Of a DNA stretch of 64,000 nucleotides, positions 1 to 9,480 are shown piece after piece (position 1 is the first letter of the stretch; every line of letters begins with the position of its first letter). This DNA comes from CAZBDV01 sp964490765. GTDB lineage: Bacteria; Cloacimonadota; Cloacimonadia; Cloacimonadales; JAJBBL01. The position numbers and the translations under genes were made by a program. The notes below the pieces were generated by a model, which saw nothing but the letters and a program-made list of their open reading frames with translations, searched no databases and was not told where the DNA came from. Where the stretch lies: positions 1 through 64,000 of the forward strand of contig CAZBDV010000008.1 of NCBI GenBank assembly GCA_964490765.1, read 5' to 3'.

Positions 1-2
1 TC

Positions 3-2564
3 AACGTGTTGATCGGAGATTATGATCTGACAGTATCACTCGAAGGGTTCGAGACTTATACAGAGAATAATATCCCGATACAGGATGTTACTGTAATCGA
101 TGTTCAGATCAATGAGATACCTTTTGCACCCTCAAATGTTATAGCTGAAATCAACGTCGATAACGATGTCGATCTTACCTGGTCTGCTCCTGGTACTGCT
201 GTTTTTGCTGAGTTCCGTTATGATGATGGTGTGATAGATGGTCAGCTCGGTTTCCAGGGAGGAACAGCTAATGGAGTAATGGGTTCGGTTCACAGGCGTG
301 ATGCCCAGATACACGAAGTTACCTGGATAACAACCGACGAGGGGGGACCACATAACAGTGTCAACCTCTTCATCTTCGGTCTTAACGCTACTGGTATGCC
401 AAATGGTAATGACCTGCTCTATCAACATATGAATGTTCCGAATACAGATTTTGAATGGAATGTTTATGAACTTCCGGATCCGATTGATGCCCCGAACGGG
501 TTTATGCTTGCCCTCAGTTATACCGGATTCCTGGGACTTGCTACAGACGACGGCCTGGGTGATGACTGGCCATTTATGCCCAATACTCACTTCTATGCTG
601 CTGATTATACAACTAACACCTGGTCAACTGTCGAGTCTGTCGGGTTCGAAGTTAACTTCATGATCAGGGCTTATGGTTATGATTATGGCGGATTGAGACA
701 TTCCGGGAATAGTGTAGCGCTCAATCGTGACATAAGATCACTAGATTCCAGGCCGGCCAGAGAGCTGGCAGTTATATCTGCAGGAAATGCGACGAGAGGA
801 AGGATTCGGGTTGATCAACCTGTATATAAAAACAGCATGACCAACAATTCGGCAGATCTGTTTAATGTTGTTAGTCTAGAAAAGGGCAGGCAGATTCGCG
901 ATACGAGAGCCCTGGAAGGTTATGTGGTTTACCGCTTCCTGGAAGAGAATCAGGACAATGAAGATCTCTGGACTGAATTAACCACAATAACTGCTCCTTC
1001 AGATACTGTCTATACAGATACTGAGTGGTCAGATCTGGATGCTGGAGTCTATCAGTATGCTGTGAAGGCTATATATACAGGCAATGTACTGTCACCACCA
1101 GCCTTCTCCAATGTCCTGGAGCACAGTATGAACTCTATGGTAACAGTTAACCTGACGACTAATTCAGGTGATCCTGTTACCGGTGCAGAGGTTACTCTGA
1201 CCAATATGGACGGAGATCCCAATCATATCTATACTATGACAGCACCGGCAAACGGTATATTGGTCTTTCCTGCTGTCTGGCTGGGGACCTATATGATCGA
1301 AGCTGAACTGTCAGGCTTTGAAGATTATGTAGCCCATAATGTCGAGATCATGGATGACACTTTCATGTATGATATCGAACTGATCGAGTTACTGCTCCCC
1401 ATAGTAGAGCTGACCTACGATATTGTTAATGATAACAATGTCGTTCTGGAATGGTTTGCACCGGGAACGACTTTCGGCGAATACTGGGATACAGGTTTCG
1501 AAGAAGGGCAGTTACCCGACGGCTGGGAGATATCGGGAGTTAATTCTGATGCCTCCGGTCCCACACCAGGTTACTGGACAATAAACGATTATTCCAGTGC
1601 TGAATATTCACCAATTGGCCAGTATCATTCTGGACTCTGGTGGAGTTATGACCATCAGGATGAATGGCTCAAGACACCAGCCTTTGTCTGTCCACCCGAT
1701 GCAGAGCTGACCTACTGGACAGTCGGTTATCTCGGTTCCACTTATGCCGACCACTACTATGTGAAGGTTTCCACCGACGGTGGTGCAAGCTGGACAGTCC
1801 TTCAGGACCTGTCAGCTATGACCGGCGAATGGAATTACTATGACTATGCGATGACCGTATCTCTGGATGACTATAATGGTCAGGAGATCATGCTTGCCTG
1901 GCAGGCAGTAGATGGTCCTACTAACGACGGCCTCTGGTATGTCTGGTTCGTAGACGATATCAGTGTTGGTGATGTCACCTTCCGTACTTCTGACCTGGTC
2001 AGAGTATCAAAGGGAGAGTTTCAGGAGACACGTAGTTTCACCAGGAACGGCAGCAGATTAGAGCGTGAAAGGAATAGTGGTCGTGAACTTCTCGGTTACA
2101 AGGTGATGCGAGATGATGTGGTCCTGGTCGAAGAGCTCAATGTTCTGACCTATACTGACGAGAACGTTCCTAACGGTATTTACGTATACAGTGTCATAGC
2201 ACAGTATACTACCGGAGAATCAGATCCTGTCCTGACCGAAGAGATAACTATCCTTAATGCTGACGAAGAGATAATAGTAGATCCTGTAGTAACAGAGCTC
2301 AAGGGTAACTATCCCAATCCATTCAATCCTGATACCAATATATCCTTCAGCTTGCAGGAAGATAGCTTCGTAGTTCTGGATATCTATAACATCAAGGGAC
2401 AGCGAGTCAGAACTCTGGTCAATGGAGAGCTTGAGTCAGGTCATCATACAGTAGTCTGGAACGGCCGCAATGATCAGAACAGAGACGCCGGTAGTGGTAT
2501 CTACTTCTATCGTATGAGAGCAGGATCTTATACCTCGACGAAGAAGATGATCCTGATGAAATAA
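3..2564 (+). CDS. Secreted multidomain protein with T9SS type A sorting domain (5' end outside window)
   Basis: The frame is open to the left edge, so the N-terminus and any signal peptide lie outside; the GTG at position 6 is probably internal. About 853 residues are visible. They begin with the end of a carboxypeptidase-regulatory-like (PEGA-like) beta sandwich (SLEGFETYTENN), followed by fibronectin III-like segments, a second regulatory-like domain near residues 378-450, and a jellyroll similar to the choice-of-anchor J/MAM type near 490-660 (WDTGFEEGQLPDGWEISG). The last 85 residues are a classic T9SS sorting domain (GNYPNPFNPDTNISF, then FYRM and KKMILMK). In known systems such a domain directs export across the outer membrane and is removed or anchored at the surface. 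The cargo function is not identifiable; adhesion or substrate binding is a guess. The next gene is a paralogue. Confidence 0.85.
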   Translation, partial: NVLIGDYDLTVSLEGFETYTENNIPIQDVTVIDVQINEIPFAPSNVIAEINVDNDVDLTWSAPGTAVFAEFRYDDGVIDGQLGFQGGTANGVMGSVHRRDAQIHEVTWITTDEGGPHNSVNLFIFGLNATGMPNGNDLLYQHMNVPNTDFEWNVYELPDPIDAPNGFMLALSYTGFLGLATDDGLGDDWPFMPNTHFYAADYTTNTWSTVESVGFEVNFMIRAYGYDYGGLRHSGNSVALNRDIRSLDSRPARELAVISAGNATRGRIRVDQPVYKNSMTNNSADLFNVVSLEKGRQIRDTRALEGYVVYRFLEENQDNEDLWTELTTITAPSDTVYTDTEWSDLDAGVYQYAVKAIYTGNVLSPPAFSNVLEHSMNSMVTVNLTTNSGDPVTGAEVTLTNMDGDPNHIYTMTAPANGILVFPAVWLGTYMIEAELSGFEDYVAHNVEIMDDTFMYDIELIELLLPIVELTYDIVNDNNVVLEWFAPGTTFGEYWDTGFEEGQLPDGWEISGVNSDASGPTPGYWTINDYSSAEYSPIGQYHSGLWWSYDHQDEWLKTPAFVCPPDAELTYWTVGYLGSTYADHYYVKVSTDGGASWTVLQDLSAMTGEWNYYDYAMTVSLDDYNGQEIMLAWQAVDGPTNDGLWYVWFVDDISVGDVTFRTSDLVRVSKGEFQETRSFTRNGSRLERERNSGRELLGYKVMRDDVVLVEELNVLTYTDENVPNGIYVYSVIAQYTTGESDPVLTEEITILNADEEIIVDPVVTELKGNYPNPFNPDTNISFSLQEDSFVVLDIYNIKGQRVRTLVNGELESGHHTVVWNGRNDQNRDAGSGIYFYRMRAGSYTSTKKMILMK

Positions 2565-2591
2565 TCCTGAGTAAGAACAAGATAATAAACG

Positions 2592-2623
2592 GAGGGGAGA
2601 GCAGTATAGCTCTTCCCTCTTTT
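2592..2623 (+). terminator. Rho-independent terminator after the first T9SS cargo gene
   Basis: An 11-bp stem (2592-2602 with 2609-2619, one G-U pair) closes a 6-nt loop and is followed by TTTT. It lies 27 nt after the stop codon. Confidence 0.8.
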
Positions 2624-2880
2624 CATATGGGCAATCTGATATTACTTGACATCAAATCAAGAGAGAAAAAGAATAGAAGTAAATAAATGAGTGTTGAGGT
2701 TATATACTAAGAAGTATTATCTGGAAGGATTTGCTTATAGTTGTTATGAAAGTAGGTTATCTTATAGATAAAGCAAAGATAAAGAGTTATAATGTCGTAG
2801 TAAGGTTCATGACCATATCGGTTATGTTTACAGTGTTGAACAATAAATTAGAAAAACAAGAATCGATTTAAGGAGAATGT
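2624..2880 (+). other. AT-rich leader/promoter region of the second T9SS cargo gene
   Basis: No ORF or RNA gene was recognised here. A TATAAT hexamer at 2788-2793 could be a -10 box, but no convincing -35 lies 16-18 nt upstream. A TTGACA at 2646-2651 lacks a good partner. The Shine-Dalgarno sequence AAGGAGAA sits just before the ATG at 2881. A transcript starting near 2800 would have an 80-nt leader. Confidence 0.4.
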
Positions 2881-5580
2881 ATGAAAAAACAAATGTTAAC
2901 CATACTAAGCATGCTTTTACTTTTAGGCTTGACAGCTGCTGCAAATGCTCAGCTTTTACCGCCTTCAAATCTAACAGCAAGTGCTGGTGATGGCTATGTC
3001 CATCTGGAATGGGACGAACCAGGCGAGGAACCTGATCTGGTTCTATTGAGACAGCACTCTAATAATCACGTGGACGGATATTATCAGCAGTTTAACATAG
3101 GCTACGGAGTAGTTTTTGATCTAGCCGATTATCCTGGAGCAACTCTGGAGATAGTTGATTTCCGTCATGCCTCCTGGGGTGTTATGGGAACCTGGGAATA
3201 CAAGATTCATGTCGTTGATTGGACTACTTTCCAGTCAGTAGAGGTTTTTGGCCCTTATGATACAACAGGAAATGATGTCTGGGAGATGGATATTTCTCTC
3301 GACGGCCTGGCAGGTAATGATGGGCTTATGGGTGTTCTAATCGAGCCGATGGGTAATACTGCGGCCGATGCTTATCCCTGCATAAGTGCTGATGGTACTT
3401 TAGATGGATTTTCAGTAATAGCACCTCTGACAGACTTCAGTGATTACTCAATGTCAACAGATGGTGGAGATTTCCTGATCGATCTCTGGATTCAGCCGGC
3501 AGATGGTAGTTCACTGGTAAAGTCAGAGAGAGTTATTCCTGTTAATGAAACAGTCAATCAGTATCAAACACGTTCAGGTTCATCTTTTACCATCTCAGGC
3601 AATCATGAGATGACTCAGACGGCATATCAGAGAGAACTGTTAGGATATAACATCTATAGAGATACAGCAATGATCAATGTTGATCCTATCTTGTTAACCG
3701 AATATACAGATGAAGATGTTGAGAACGACATTACTTACAGCTATTATGTTACTGCCGTTTATACAGAAGGAGAATCAGAGCCTTCAAACACAGTAGAAGC
3801 AACACCACAGGGTGGTGGTGGAGTATTTCCTCCTCCCTTTAACCTGACAGCTTCGCTTGTTGGTGAAGATAGTGTATTATTGAACTGGGAAGAGCCTGAA
3901 TTTGGCGACTGGTTCCATTGGGATGATGGAGAGAATTACAACAACATTGGTTTAACAGCACCGGGTACATTCAAAGTAGCAGCCCGTTTCTCTCCAGATC
4001 ATCTTGCAGACTTTGGTGTCGTTGGCCAGTATTTAACAGAAGTAAGATTCTTCCTTTATCAGGGAGAGTCAGGAATCAATGTTAATGTCTGGACTGGTGG
4101 GACTCCGACGAATCCGGGAACTCTGGTTGTAGATCAGAACGTACCCAATCCACAATTCGAGTCCTGGAATACAGTAGAACTTGATGATCCAGTATACATT
4201 TCAGGGACAGAAGAACTCTGGATTGGCTATCATCTCGACTTTGTATCCGGACATCCGGCCGGTGGTGATATTGGTCCCGCTCTTGACGGTATCGGAAATA
4301 TGGTCTGGTTAAATAACACCTGGGATACAATGTTATCACTGCTACCGACATTCAACTCCAACTGGAATATACAGGGGTTTGCCTCTTTTGCTGCTGGCAG
4401 AGAGCTTACTCCCATCGGACAGGCAAAACGTAGTGATCATGTTGCTCAGGCAGTACAGTTAGACCAGGCAGAGTATACCACAGAGATTAGTGATCTATCA
4501 ATGATTCAAAGTACAAGAAAAGTTGCAGCACCTCCAACAATAGAACGCAGACAGATCAACTATCGTGTATACCGTAATGATGTAAATATTGCTGAAGTTG
4601 ATGAGACTACCTATCTTGATAGTGGTTTAGAACCAGGTGTATATCAGTATTATGTTACCGCTTTATATGATGAAGGTGAATCAAATCCTTCTAATGTTGT
4701 AACAATAAATACGGAGATCACTTCTGTTCTTTTTGACGACTTTGAGAGTTATCAGGACTTTGCACTCTTATTCCCACCTTGGACGCTGATAGATTTAGAT
4801 CAATCACCGACTTACGGGATCCAGGATGTTGAATTTCCGAATGCTGGTGAAGCAATGGCATTTATGATCTTCAATCCTTCAGAGACCACACCACCTCTGG
4901 ATGAAGAAGCCTACAGTGGTAATAAGATGGCAGCTTCTTTTGCTGCACAGAATGCAGTTAACAACGACTGGATGATTACACCACAGCTTGGATTGGGTGA
5001 TAATTCTACACTCTCTTTCTGGGCAAAATCATATACTGATGCTTACGGTTTGGAAAGAATGAGAGTTGGAGTCTCTGCAACGAGCATGAATCCGACAACC
5101 TTCAACATCTTAACAGAAGAGCCTTACGTTCAGGTACCAACAACCTGGACTCAGTACACCTTTGATCTTTCTGAGTGGGATAATCATAATATCTGGATAG
5201 GAATCAACTGTGTATCTGATGATGCTTTTATTCTCTTCATAGATGATTTCCATGTCCAGAGTGTCCTGGAAGTTGATGTTGATGATTATCTTGATACCCC
5301 TTCTGCTACAAGATTGATGGGTAATTATCCCAATCCATTTAACCCGGAAACAACTATCAACTTTGCTCTTGAGCAAGCAGGAATGGTAAGCCTTGAGGTC
5401 TTTAATGTTAAAGGTCAAAAAGTAGCCACCGTTGTTGACGGATTTATGGAAGCTGGTTCCCATTCAATAGTCTGGAATGGCAAGACAGATCAGAATAGAG
5501 ATGCCGGTAGTGGTGTATTCTTCTACCGCATGAAGAGTGGAGACTATTCTTCCACGAAGAAGATGATTCTGATGAAATAA
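2881..5580 (+). CDS. Secreted fibronectin III/jellyroll protein with T9SS type A sorting domain
   Basis: An 899-residue exported protein. Residues 1-23 form a Sec signal peptide (MKKQMLTILSM, hydrophobic core, AANA cleavage region). Fibronectin III-like modules follow (PPSNLTAS and PPFNLTAS starts; a typical ending is YYVTAVYTEGESEPSN), separated by beta-rich segments resembling choice-of-anchor domains. One such segment near 617-790 begins VLFDDFESYQDF. The C-terminal 87 residues are a T9SS sorting domain (GNYPNPFNPETTINF through KKMILMK). The start is set by AAGGAG upstream and by the signal peptide. It is a paralogue of the gene before it, sharing domain types and a nearly matching C-terminal coding sequence. 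Location is probably the cell surface; ligand or enzymatic function is unknown. No catalytic motif was seen. Confidence 0.9.
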   Translation: MKKQMLTILSMLLLLGLTAAANAQLLPPSNLTASAGDGYVHLEWDEPGEEPDLVLLRQHSNNHVDGYYQQFNIGYGVVFDLADYPGATLEIVDFRHASWGVMGTWEYKIHVVDWTTFQSVEVFGPYDTTGNDVWEMDISLDGLAGNDGLMGVLIEPMGNTAADAYPCISADGTLDGFSVIAPLTDFSDYSMSTDGGDFLIDLWIQPADGSSLVKSERVIPVNETVNQYQTRSGSSFTISGNHEMTQTAYQRELLGYNIYRDTAMINVDPILLTEYTDEDVENDITYSYYVTAVYTEGESEPSNTVEATPQGGGGVFPPPFNLTASLVGEDSVLLNWEEPEFGDWFHWDDGENYNNIGLTAPGTFKVAARFSPDHLADFGVVGQYLTEVRFFLYQGESGINVNVWTGGTPTNPGTLVVDQNVPNPQFESWNTVELDDPVYISGTEELWIGYHLDFVSGHPAGGDIGPALDGIGNMVWLNNTWDTMLSLLPTFNSNWNIQGFASFAAGRELTPIGQAKRSDHVAQAVQLDQAEYTTEISDLSMIQSTRKVAAPPTIERRQINYRVYRNDVNIAEVDETTYLDSGLEPGVYQYYVTALYDEGESNPSNVVTINTEITSVLFDDFESYQDFALLFPPWTLIDLDQSPTYGIQDVEFPNAGEAMAFMIFNPSETTPPLDEEAYSGNKMAASFAAQNAVNNDWMITPQLGLGDNSTLSFWAKSYTDAYGLERMRVGVSATSMNPTTFNILTEEPYVQVPTTWTQYTFDLSEWDNHNIWIGINCVSDDAFILFIDDFHVQSVLEVDVDDYLDTPSATRLMGNYPNPFNPETTINFALEQAGMVSLEVFNVKGQKVATVVDGFMEAGSHSIVWNGKTDQNRDAGSGVFFYRMKSGDYSSTKKMILMK

Positions 5581-5608
5581 AAGCTGAATAAGAACAGATC
5601 AAAATAAA

Positions 5609-5638
5609 GGGGCGTATGAAATCATACGCCCCCTTTTT
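5609..5638. terminator. Bidirectional rho-independent terminator
   Basis: A perfect 11-bp stem (5609-5619 with 5622-5632; the innermost pairs probably open to give a 4-6 nt loop) is followed by CTTTTT on the plus strand and preceded by an A-rich stretch. It lies between the convergent cargo gene and fhs, so it can serve both. Confidence 0.85.
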
Positions 5639-5679
5639 CATTTCAATAGCTCTATTTTTTCATTAAGTTAAGCCCGGGA

Positions 5680-7350
5680 TCAAGATAATCCAGTGATATT
5701 ACCGTCGTTATCAATATCGATCAATTCCGCATTGGGTTTTTTCGGCAAACCGGGCATTCTCATAATATCACCTGTTATCGGAATTAGAAATCCTGCTCCG
5801 GAAGCAATAAGGATCTCTCGGACTGTGACAAGGAAGTCTTTCGGTCTTCCAAGAAGTAACGGATTATCTGAGAGAGATTTTTGAGTTTTGGCAATACAGA
5901 CCGGTAACTTGTCAAATCCATTTTTATATATCTTCTTCAATTCTTTTCTAGCATGTTTGGTAAAGTCGATATTTACTGCGCCATAGATCTCGGTTGCGAC
6001 TTTATGGATCTTCTCTTCAACCGGAGAGTCCCATTCATATAAAGGATTCAGAGTACATTTCTCTCTTTCTATCAATTCCACTACCTTTTCTGCAAGATTC
6101 AAGCCTCCTTTACTTCCTTGCGCAAAATAGTCAACAATCTCCACCTCGGTATCTTTCTCTCGACAGAAATCGGTAACGATCCTTAACTCCTCATCTGTAT
6201 CCGAAGAGAATCTATTCAGAGCTACGACCGATTTCATCCCGAATTTACCGATGTTTTCGATATGCTTCTCCAAATTGACCAACCCCTTCTTAACGGCTTC
6301 AGGATCGGGGCTTGCCAGCTCTTTGAGTTTCGCACCGCCGTGAAGCTTCAGTGCCCTTACCGTTGCTACCAGAACGACGGCAGAGGTGCAGAAGTTACCA
6401 TAACGACAAACGATATCGAAGAATTTCTCCGCTCCCAGATCGAAACCAAAACCGGCTTCGGTTACCACATAGTCAGAGAGGCGAAGGGCAGTTTTGGTTG
6501 CCAGAATGCTATTAGCGCCCTGAGCTATATTAGCAAAAGGGCCACCATGCACGAAGGCGGGAGTGTTTTCAATCGTCTGAACAAGATTGGGACGCAGAGC
6601 ATCTTTCAACAGTGCTGCCAGGCTGCCATGTACACCAAGCATGTTGACGGTAACAGGTTCATTATCGTGTGTATAGCCAACAGTAATTCTACCGATTTTT
6701 TCTTTTAACTCGTCAAGATTGTTAGAAAGACAGAGTATTGCCATCAACTCGGAAGCGGAGGTTATATCGAATCCTTCTTCTCTGGGTATACCCTGACCTT
6801 TACCTCCGAGGCCAATAATTACCTGGCGTAGAGAGCGGTCATTGACATCGAGAACACGTCTCCAGACAACCTTGACCGGATCGATATTCAGTTTATTTCC
6901 AGAATAGATATGATTATCAACGAGTGCAGCCAGGTTATTGTGAGCAGCTGTAATAGCATGCATATCACCCGTAAAATGGAGGTTTATATCCTCCATTGGT
7001 AATACCTGGGAGTAGCCACCACCAGCGGCGCCACCCTTTATGCCCAGGGTTGGACCGATTGAAGGCTCTCTGATGGCAACAATAGATTTCTTGCCGATCT
7101 TATTCAAAGCCATCGAAAGGCCAATTGAAGTGGTTGTTTTACCCTCACCAGCTGGAGTTGGTGTAATAGCAGAAACTAGAATCAATTTTCCGAAAGGATT
7201 TTTTGTGATCCTTTGCAAAGCATTGTAAGTAATCTTGGCTTTTTGATTCCCATAAAGATCAAGATCGGCTTCTTGAAGGCCAATTTTATTTCCTATCTCG
7301 AGTATATGTTTTTGCTTGGCCTTGTGGGCTATTTCGATATCACTCAACAT
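5680..7350 (-). CDS. fhs: Formate--tetrahydrofolate ligase
   Basis: This enzyme makes 10-formyl-THF from formate, THF and ATP, the entry to the methyl branch of C1 metabolism, and runs in reverse in some fermenters. Its 556 residues match the normal family size of about 555-560. Family signatures visible are the P-loop-like TPAGEGKTTTSIGL near residue 65, the glycine-rich IKGGAAGGGYSQV segment, and the HGGPFANIAQGANS stretch near residue 270. The start ATG has AGGAGGT about 8 nt upstream. A ferritin-like gene lies just upstream on the same strand, but no other folate genes (folD, metF) are present in the window. Cytoplasmic; the identification is firm. Confidence 0.97.
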   Translation of the reverse strand: MLSDIEIAHKAKQKHILEIGNKIGLQEADLDLYGNQKAKITYNALQRITKNPFGKLILVSAITPTPAGEGKTTTSIGLSMALNKIGKKSIVAIREPSIGPTLGIKGGAAGGGYSQVLPMEDINLHFTGDMHAITAAHNNLAALVDNHIYSGNKLNIDPVKVVWRRVLDVNDRSLRQVIIGLGGKGQGIPREEGFDITSASELMAILCLSNNLDELKEKIGRITVGYTHDNEPVTVNMLGVHGSLAALLKDALRPNLVQTIENTPAFVHGGPFANIAQGANSILATKTALRLSDYVVTEAGFGFDLGAEKFFDIVCRYGNFCTSAVVLVATVRALKLHGGAKLKELASPDPEAVKKGLVNLEKHIENIGKFGMKSVVALNRFSSDTDEELRIVTDFCREKDTEVEIVDYFAQGSKGGLNLAEKVVELIEREKCTLNPLYEWDSPVEEKIHKVATEIYGAVNIDFTKHARKELKKIYKNGFDKLPVCIAKTQKSLSDNPLLLGRPKDFLVTVREILIASGAGFLIPITGDIMRMPGLPKKPNAELIDIDNDGNITGLS

Positions 7351-7403
7351 ATTATTCTACCTCCTATCCTTCTATTCCTTGATTTCCAGCAACATGTATC
7401 TGA

Positions 7404-7892
7404 TTAGCCCGTTAACTTATCACGGTAGAGGGTCAACCAGAGGATATGGGAAATCTCCTCTTTAATGATTTTTTCCAGAATCACTTTAGCATTGGAATCC
7501 TTTATAATGTCCCTAATTCCTTGAAAGAAAAGCAATGTATCCTTTTCAAAATCTATGGCAGTTTTGAAGAGGTCTAGCTCATCTTTAGCCTCATTTACTT
7601 TCTTGATTGCAGCATCGGGATTATCAAAAATTCGATAGTTTATTATGGCTTTCAGGTAGTCGTTTACTATCTCCTGGTCAGGTCCAAAATCGACCGGTAC
7701 AAGATCCGACTGGTTTAACATATCATCGAAGAAGTGTTCGTGTTGCCTCTCCTGATCTCTTAATGTTTCCAGTAACTCCTTACCCTTAGGCTTCAAGTAC
7801 TTATTCCTTAAAGCCTTATCGTAAAAAGCATAGCCACTCTGCTCGATTAATATAGCCATCTCAATGATCTCGGTAATGGAAAAATCAGTCAT
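7404..7892 (-). CDS. Ferritin-like/rubrerythrin-family protein
   Basis: A 162-residue, all-helical protein with the spacing of a ferritin-like diiron four-helix bundle. Glu/His candidates for metal binding are E in the first helix (EQSGYAFYDKAL), the ERQHEHFF segment in the second, E in FEKDTLLFFQGI, and EEISHILWL in the last. There is no C-terminal rubredoxin CxxC domain, so it is the short type of rubrerythrin-like protein. Members act in peroxide or iron handling in anaerobes; which of these applies here cannot be told. The start ATG has GGAGG five bases upstream. It lies 53 bp before fhs and may be co-transcribed with it. Confidence 0.8.
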   Translation of the reverse strand: MTDFSITEIIEMAILIEQSGYAFYDKALRNKYLKPKGKELLETLRDQERQHEHFFDDMLNQSDLVPVDFGPDQEIVNDYLKAIINYRIFDNPDAAIKKVNEAKDELDLFKTAIDFEKDTLLFFQGIRDIIKDSNAKVILEKIIKEEISHILWLTLYRDKLTG

Positions 7893-8091
7893 TTTATCCT
7901 CCGTATATGTTCTGATCTGTTCTAATAACTTAACCTCATTTAAGGCAAATTAAAATCAAATCAACAAGGAGTCAATATATTTGGGCGTGATTATTGTACT
8001 ACTCGAATAGAGAGATAAAAACTCTTGACCTTATGCCATTCGATAAAAGTCTGGATAGATCGATAGAGTATTTGGATCGATCTGGAGGCAT

Positions 8092-9438
8092 ATGTTGTTT
8101 ATCATTGGAGTTCTAATAGCTTTAGGAGTTCTTGTTATAGTTCATGAGGCTGGACACTTTACAGCGGCTCGCATATTGGGCGTTAATGTTGAAAAGTTTT
8201 CAATCGGTTTTGGTCCCAAATTACTGGGTTATAAGTACAGAGGGACACATTTTTTACTCTCTCTGATACCACTGGGTGGATACGTTAAGATGAGCGGGGA
8301 TGAACCACAGGAAGGAGTTACCTTTGCTGATAGCGATTTTTATGGTAAGGCATGGTGGGAAAGGGTTATTATAGTCTTTGCCGGCCCATTCGCGAATCTA
8401 CTACTCGGTCTGTTGCTCTTTTCACTCTCTTTTGGAATTGGCCGTACCATTGAGGATTATCTACCGGTGGTGGGGCGTGTATCTCCGGAACTGGAGAATA
8501 TACTTATACCTGAAGATATCATAGTAGCAGTTAATGATGATGATGTATATTACTGGAGTGAACTATCCGAGAAAACCAGAAGCGATGAACTAAATGAGAT
8601 CACAATATTGAGGGATGAGACCCTTATAAATATGGTTACTATGGATATTCAACCGTCATCCTGGTATACAGATATTCAACCAGAAGTAGCGGCAGTAATT
8701 GGATCAGTAGCTCCCGGGATGCCGGCATACAGGGCCGGTTTACGCGAGGGAGACACGATTATTGCCGTCGGTGGAGTGGAGGTCAGCAACTGGTATGAGA
8801 TGAGGGATCTGATCTCCTCATACGAGGAAGATCAGGTCGAATTGATGATTGAAAGGGAAGGCGAACTGTTTGTAGCTACCGTTTCGTTAGAGACGAGTTT
8901 CTTAACCGACGGGGACCAGAAAATGATCGGGATTACCCAGCAAGCGCCAGTCAGTTGTTTTCAGCGTTATGGGTTGCTTGATTCAGTCAAATATGGTGCG
9001 ATATCATCAATAACATTCATAGCAGTGAACTACTATGCACTGTTTCGCCTCATTACCAAACCGGTTAATGTAAGAGATCAAATTGGCGGACCTGTAATGA
9101 TTGTTGAGATGTCGAGACAGACGACAACTATGGGTTGGGGAGCAATTATCGCCTTTGTGGCTTCGATTAGTTTGATATTGATGATAATGAATCTTCTGCC
9201 GATACCAGTTCTGGATGGTGGCCATATCTTCTTTTATATTATTGAGGGTGTAACCGGCAAACCTTTATCTTATAGAGTTCAAGCCCTGATTCAGCAGATT
9301 GGTTTTATGATCATTATAGCCCTGATGATCTTTGTGTTTTACAATGATATATCCCGGTTACTGGGTAGAAATCTTGCCCTGAAAAACCAGCAGCAGGAGA
9401 TAGAGATGATCGAAGAACCGGGACAGTTACAAGATTAG
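8092..9438 (+). CDS. rseP: RseP-type site-2 intramembrane zinc metalloprotease
   Basis: A 448-residue inner-membrane protease of the S2P/RseP class, which cuts transmembrane segments of anti-sigma factors or remnant signal peptides. The zinc motif HEAGH is at residues 18-22 in the first membrane helix, and the second catalytic motif (PVLDGGHIFF) is near residue 375 in a late helix. A PDZ domain around residues 195-270 (GSVAPGMPAYRAGLREGD) lies between, with a degenerate one before it. Further hydrophobic segments occur near 95-115 and 400-425. The ATG has GGAGG upstream. tgt follows after a short gap in the same direction. No anti-sigma partner is seen nearby. Confidence 0.95.
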   Translation: MLFIIGVLIALGVLVIVHEAGHFTAARILGVNVEKFSIGFGPKLLGYKYRGTHFLLSLIPLGGYVKMSGDEPQEGVTFADSDFYGKAWWERVIIVFAGPFANLLLGLLLFSLSFGIGRTIEDYLPVVGRVSPELENILIPEDIIVAVNDDDVYYWSELSEKTRSDELNEITILRDETLINMVTMDIQPSSWYTDIQPEVAAVIGSVAPGMPAYRAGLREGDTIIAVGGVEVSNWYEMRDLISSYEEDQVELMIEREGELFVATVSLETSFLTDGDQKMIGITQQAPVSCFQRYGLLDSVKYGAISSITFIAVNYYALFRLITKPVNVRDQIGGPVMIVEMSRQTTTMGWGAIIAFVASISLILMIMNLLPIPVLDGGHIFFYIIEGVTGKPLSYRVQALIQQIGFMIIIALMIFVFYNDISRLLGRNLALKNQQQEIEMIEEPGQLQD

Positions 9439-9480
9439 TAGTAAAGTTGGTAAAATGTATAAACAGCAAAGAGGTGCGAG

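Noticed and set aside
132..590. A 152-codon open frame on the minus strand
   Set aside because: It is antisense to the T9SS cargo gene and shows no signal or domain.
2646..2675. TTGACA as a -35 box for the second T9SS cargo gene
   Set aside because: No acceptable -10 hexamer lies 16-19 bp downstream and it is more than 200 bp from the start codon.
6262..6708. A 148-codon open frame on the plus strand
   Set aside because: It is antisense to conserved fhs sequence and has no recognisable domain.
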